Origin: Actinomycetales bacterium
Lineage (GTDB): Bacteria; Actinomycetota; Actinomycetes; Actinomycetales; Microbacteriaceae
Direction: 5' to 3'
NCBI GenBank assembly: GCA_015655255.1
Contig: JAATFJ010000268.1
Coordinates: 1-5,553, forward strand
Length of the DNA: 5,553 bases
This document shows, one piece after another, positions 4,421 to 5,553 of this stretch (its first letter is position 1; the number at the start of each line of letters is the position of its first letter). The notes below the pieces were generated by a model. The model was given only the letters and a program-made list of their open reading frames with translations. It did no database searches and was not told the DNA's origin. The position numbers were made by a program, and so were the translations under genes.

Positions 4421-5553
4421 ATGGACGATAAGCAGAGGGACTTCGTGCTGCGCACGATCGAGGAGCGCGGCGTGAAGTTCGTCCGCCTCTGGTTCACCGA
4501 TGTCATCGGCACGCTGAAGTCGGTGGCGATCGCCCCCGCCGAGGTGGAGGGTGCCTTCGCCGAGGGGATCGGTTTCGACGGGTCAGCGATCGAAGGGCTC
4601 ACCCGCACCCATGAGTCCGACCTGCTCGCGCAGCCGGACCCGACGACCTTCCAGACCCTGCCCTGGCGGGGGGAGGTGGATCCCACTGCGCGGATGTTCT
4701 GCGATATCACGACGCCGGACGGCCAGCCCGCCGTCGCCGACCCGCGGCACGTCCTCAAGCGAACACTCGCGAAGGCCGCCGATGCGGGCTTCACCTTTTA
4801 CACGCACCCGGAGATCGAGTTCTATCTGCTGAAGTCGTCGAACTTCGGGCCGGAAGGTCCGGTCCCCGTCGACGCCGCCGGCTACTTCGATAACGTCCCC
4901 GGTGGCACGGCGCACGATTTCCGTCGACGCTCTGTGCGCATGCTCGAAGACCTCGGTATCTCCGTGGAGTTCAGCCACCACGAGGGCGGGCCCGGTCAGA
5001 ACGAGATCGATCTCCGCTACGCGGATGCGCTGACGATGGCCGACAACGTCATGACGTTCCGCACCGTCGTCAAGGAGGTCGCCATCGAGCAGGGTGTGTA
5101 CGCGACCTTCATGCCCAAGCCACTCAGCGACCACCCCGGCAGCGGCATGCACACGCATATGTCCCTGTTCGAGGGAGATCAGAACGCCTTCTTAGAGGAG
5201 GGCGCGACCTACCAGCTCTCCCAGACCGGACGGCACTTTATCGCGGGTCTGCTCCGCCACGCCAACGAGATCTCTGCGGTGACGAACCAGTTCGTCAACT
5301 CGTACAAGCGGCTCTGGGGCGGAGACGAGGCGCCGAGCTTCGTCACCTGGGGGCGCAACAACCGTTCCGCCCTCGTGCGCGTGCCCATGTACAAGCCCAC
5401 GAAGGGGCAGTCCTCGCGCGTCGAATACCGCGCGCTCGACTCCGCCGCCAACCCGTACCTTGCCTACGCCCTCCTGCTCGCGGCCGGACTCAAGGGCATC
5501 GAGGAGGAGTACGAGCTGCCGACCGAGGCGGAGGACAACGTGTGGTCTCTCAC
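4421..5553 (+). CDS. glnA2: Type I glutamine synthetase, GlnA2 type (C-terminus beyond right edge)
   Basis: The first 377 codons of a glutamine synthetase of about 445 residues, which makes glutamine from glutamate, ammonia and ATP as a cytosolic dodecamer. It matches the mycobacterial GlnA2 pattern from its start (FVLRTIEERGVKFVRLWFTD) onward. Visible active-site parts are GFDGSAIEG (51-59), metal ligands Glu131 and Glu133 in HPEIEF, Glu188 and Glu195 in HHEGGPGQNE, His244 in GSGMHTHMS, the NSYKRL segment, NRSALVRVP, and RVEYRALDSAANPYL. The usual adenylylation loop reads EDNVWSL, so the enteric/GlnA1 tyrosine is Trp375 here and GlnE control at that site is not possible. GlnA2-type enzymes in mycobacteria are not the main ammonia-assimilating form; related actinobacterial paralogues act on other substrates, so the physiological role is open. 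The ribosome binding site is GGAGAG (4410-4415). Confidence 0.95.
   Translation, partial: MDDKQRDFVLRTIEERGVKFVRLWFTDVIGTLKSVAIAPAEVEGAFAEGIGFDGSAIEGLTRTHESDLLAQPDPTTFQTLPWRGEVDPTARMFCDITTPDGQPAVADPRHVLKRTLAKAADAGFTFYTHPEIEFYLLKSSNFGPEGPVPVDAAGYFDNVPGGTAHDFRRRSVRMLEDLGISVEFSHHEGGPGQNEIDLRYADALTMADNVMTFRTVVKEVAIEQGVYATFMPKPLSDHPGSGMHTHMSLFEGDQNAFLEEGATYQLSQTGRHFIAGLLRHANEISAVTNQFVNSYKRLWGGDEAPSFVTWGRNNRSALVRVPMYKPTKGQSSRVEYRALDSAANPYLAYALLLAAGLKGIEEEYELPTEAEDNVWSL

Noticed and set aside
4583..5158. A 191-codon minus-strand open frame opposite glnA2
   Set aside because: glnA2 is unmistakable on the plus strand and the antisense product has no recognisable features.

Overview
The window comes from a high-GC actinobacterium, most likely the Microbacteriaceae (Microbacterium-like). 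The grounds are the strong G/C bias at third codon positions, TANNNT-type -10 hexamers, apparently leaderless genes, a GlnA2-type glutamine synthetase, a polyphosphate glucokinase and an actinobacterial class A RNase P RNA. The placement is an inference from gene content and recalled family sequences, not from a database search.

Layout from left to right. (1) Minus strand, 1-338: the first 112 codons of an aldo/keto reductase that continues beyond the left edge. (2) Plus strand, 429-1160: a coiled-coil plus C4 zinc-ribbon protein (Rv2229c/DUF164 family), probably on a leaderless transcript. (3) Plus strand, 1209-2943: a family-A DNA polymerase of the actinobacterial 'bifunctional 3'-5' exonuclease/DNA polymerase' type. 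Its reading frame is broken at about 2025 into an N-terminal and a C-terminal open frame. (4) Plus strand, about 2951-3327: rnpB, the catalytic RNA of RNase P, starting right after the polymerase stop codon. (5) A strong hairpin at 3335-3373 between convergent rnpB and the next gene. (6) Minus strand, 3389-4132: polyphosphate glucokinase. (7) A compact divergent promoter region. (8) Plus strand, 4203-4418: a 71-residue protein of unknown function. (9) Plus strand, 4421 to the right edge: the first 377 codons of glnA2.

These are mostly housekeeping genes: RNA processing, phosphate/glucose metabolism and nitrogen assimilation. The zinc-ribbon gene near glnA2 resembles the mycobacterial Rv2220-Rv2230 neighbourhood. 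I see no mobile element, CRISPR array, tRNA or defence cassette. The points most worth a second look are the polymerase frameshift and its odd active-site motifs, the overlap of the rnpB -10 with a stop codon, the back-to-back promoters between the glucokinase and the small gene, and the conserved-looking small gene tied to glnA2.
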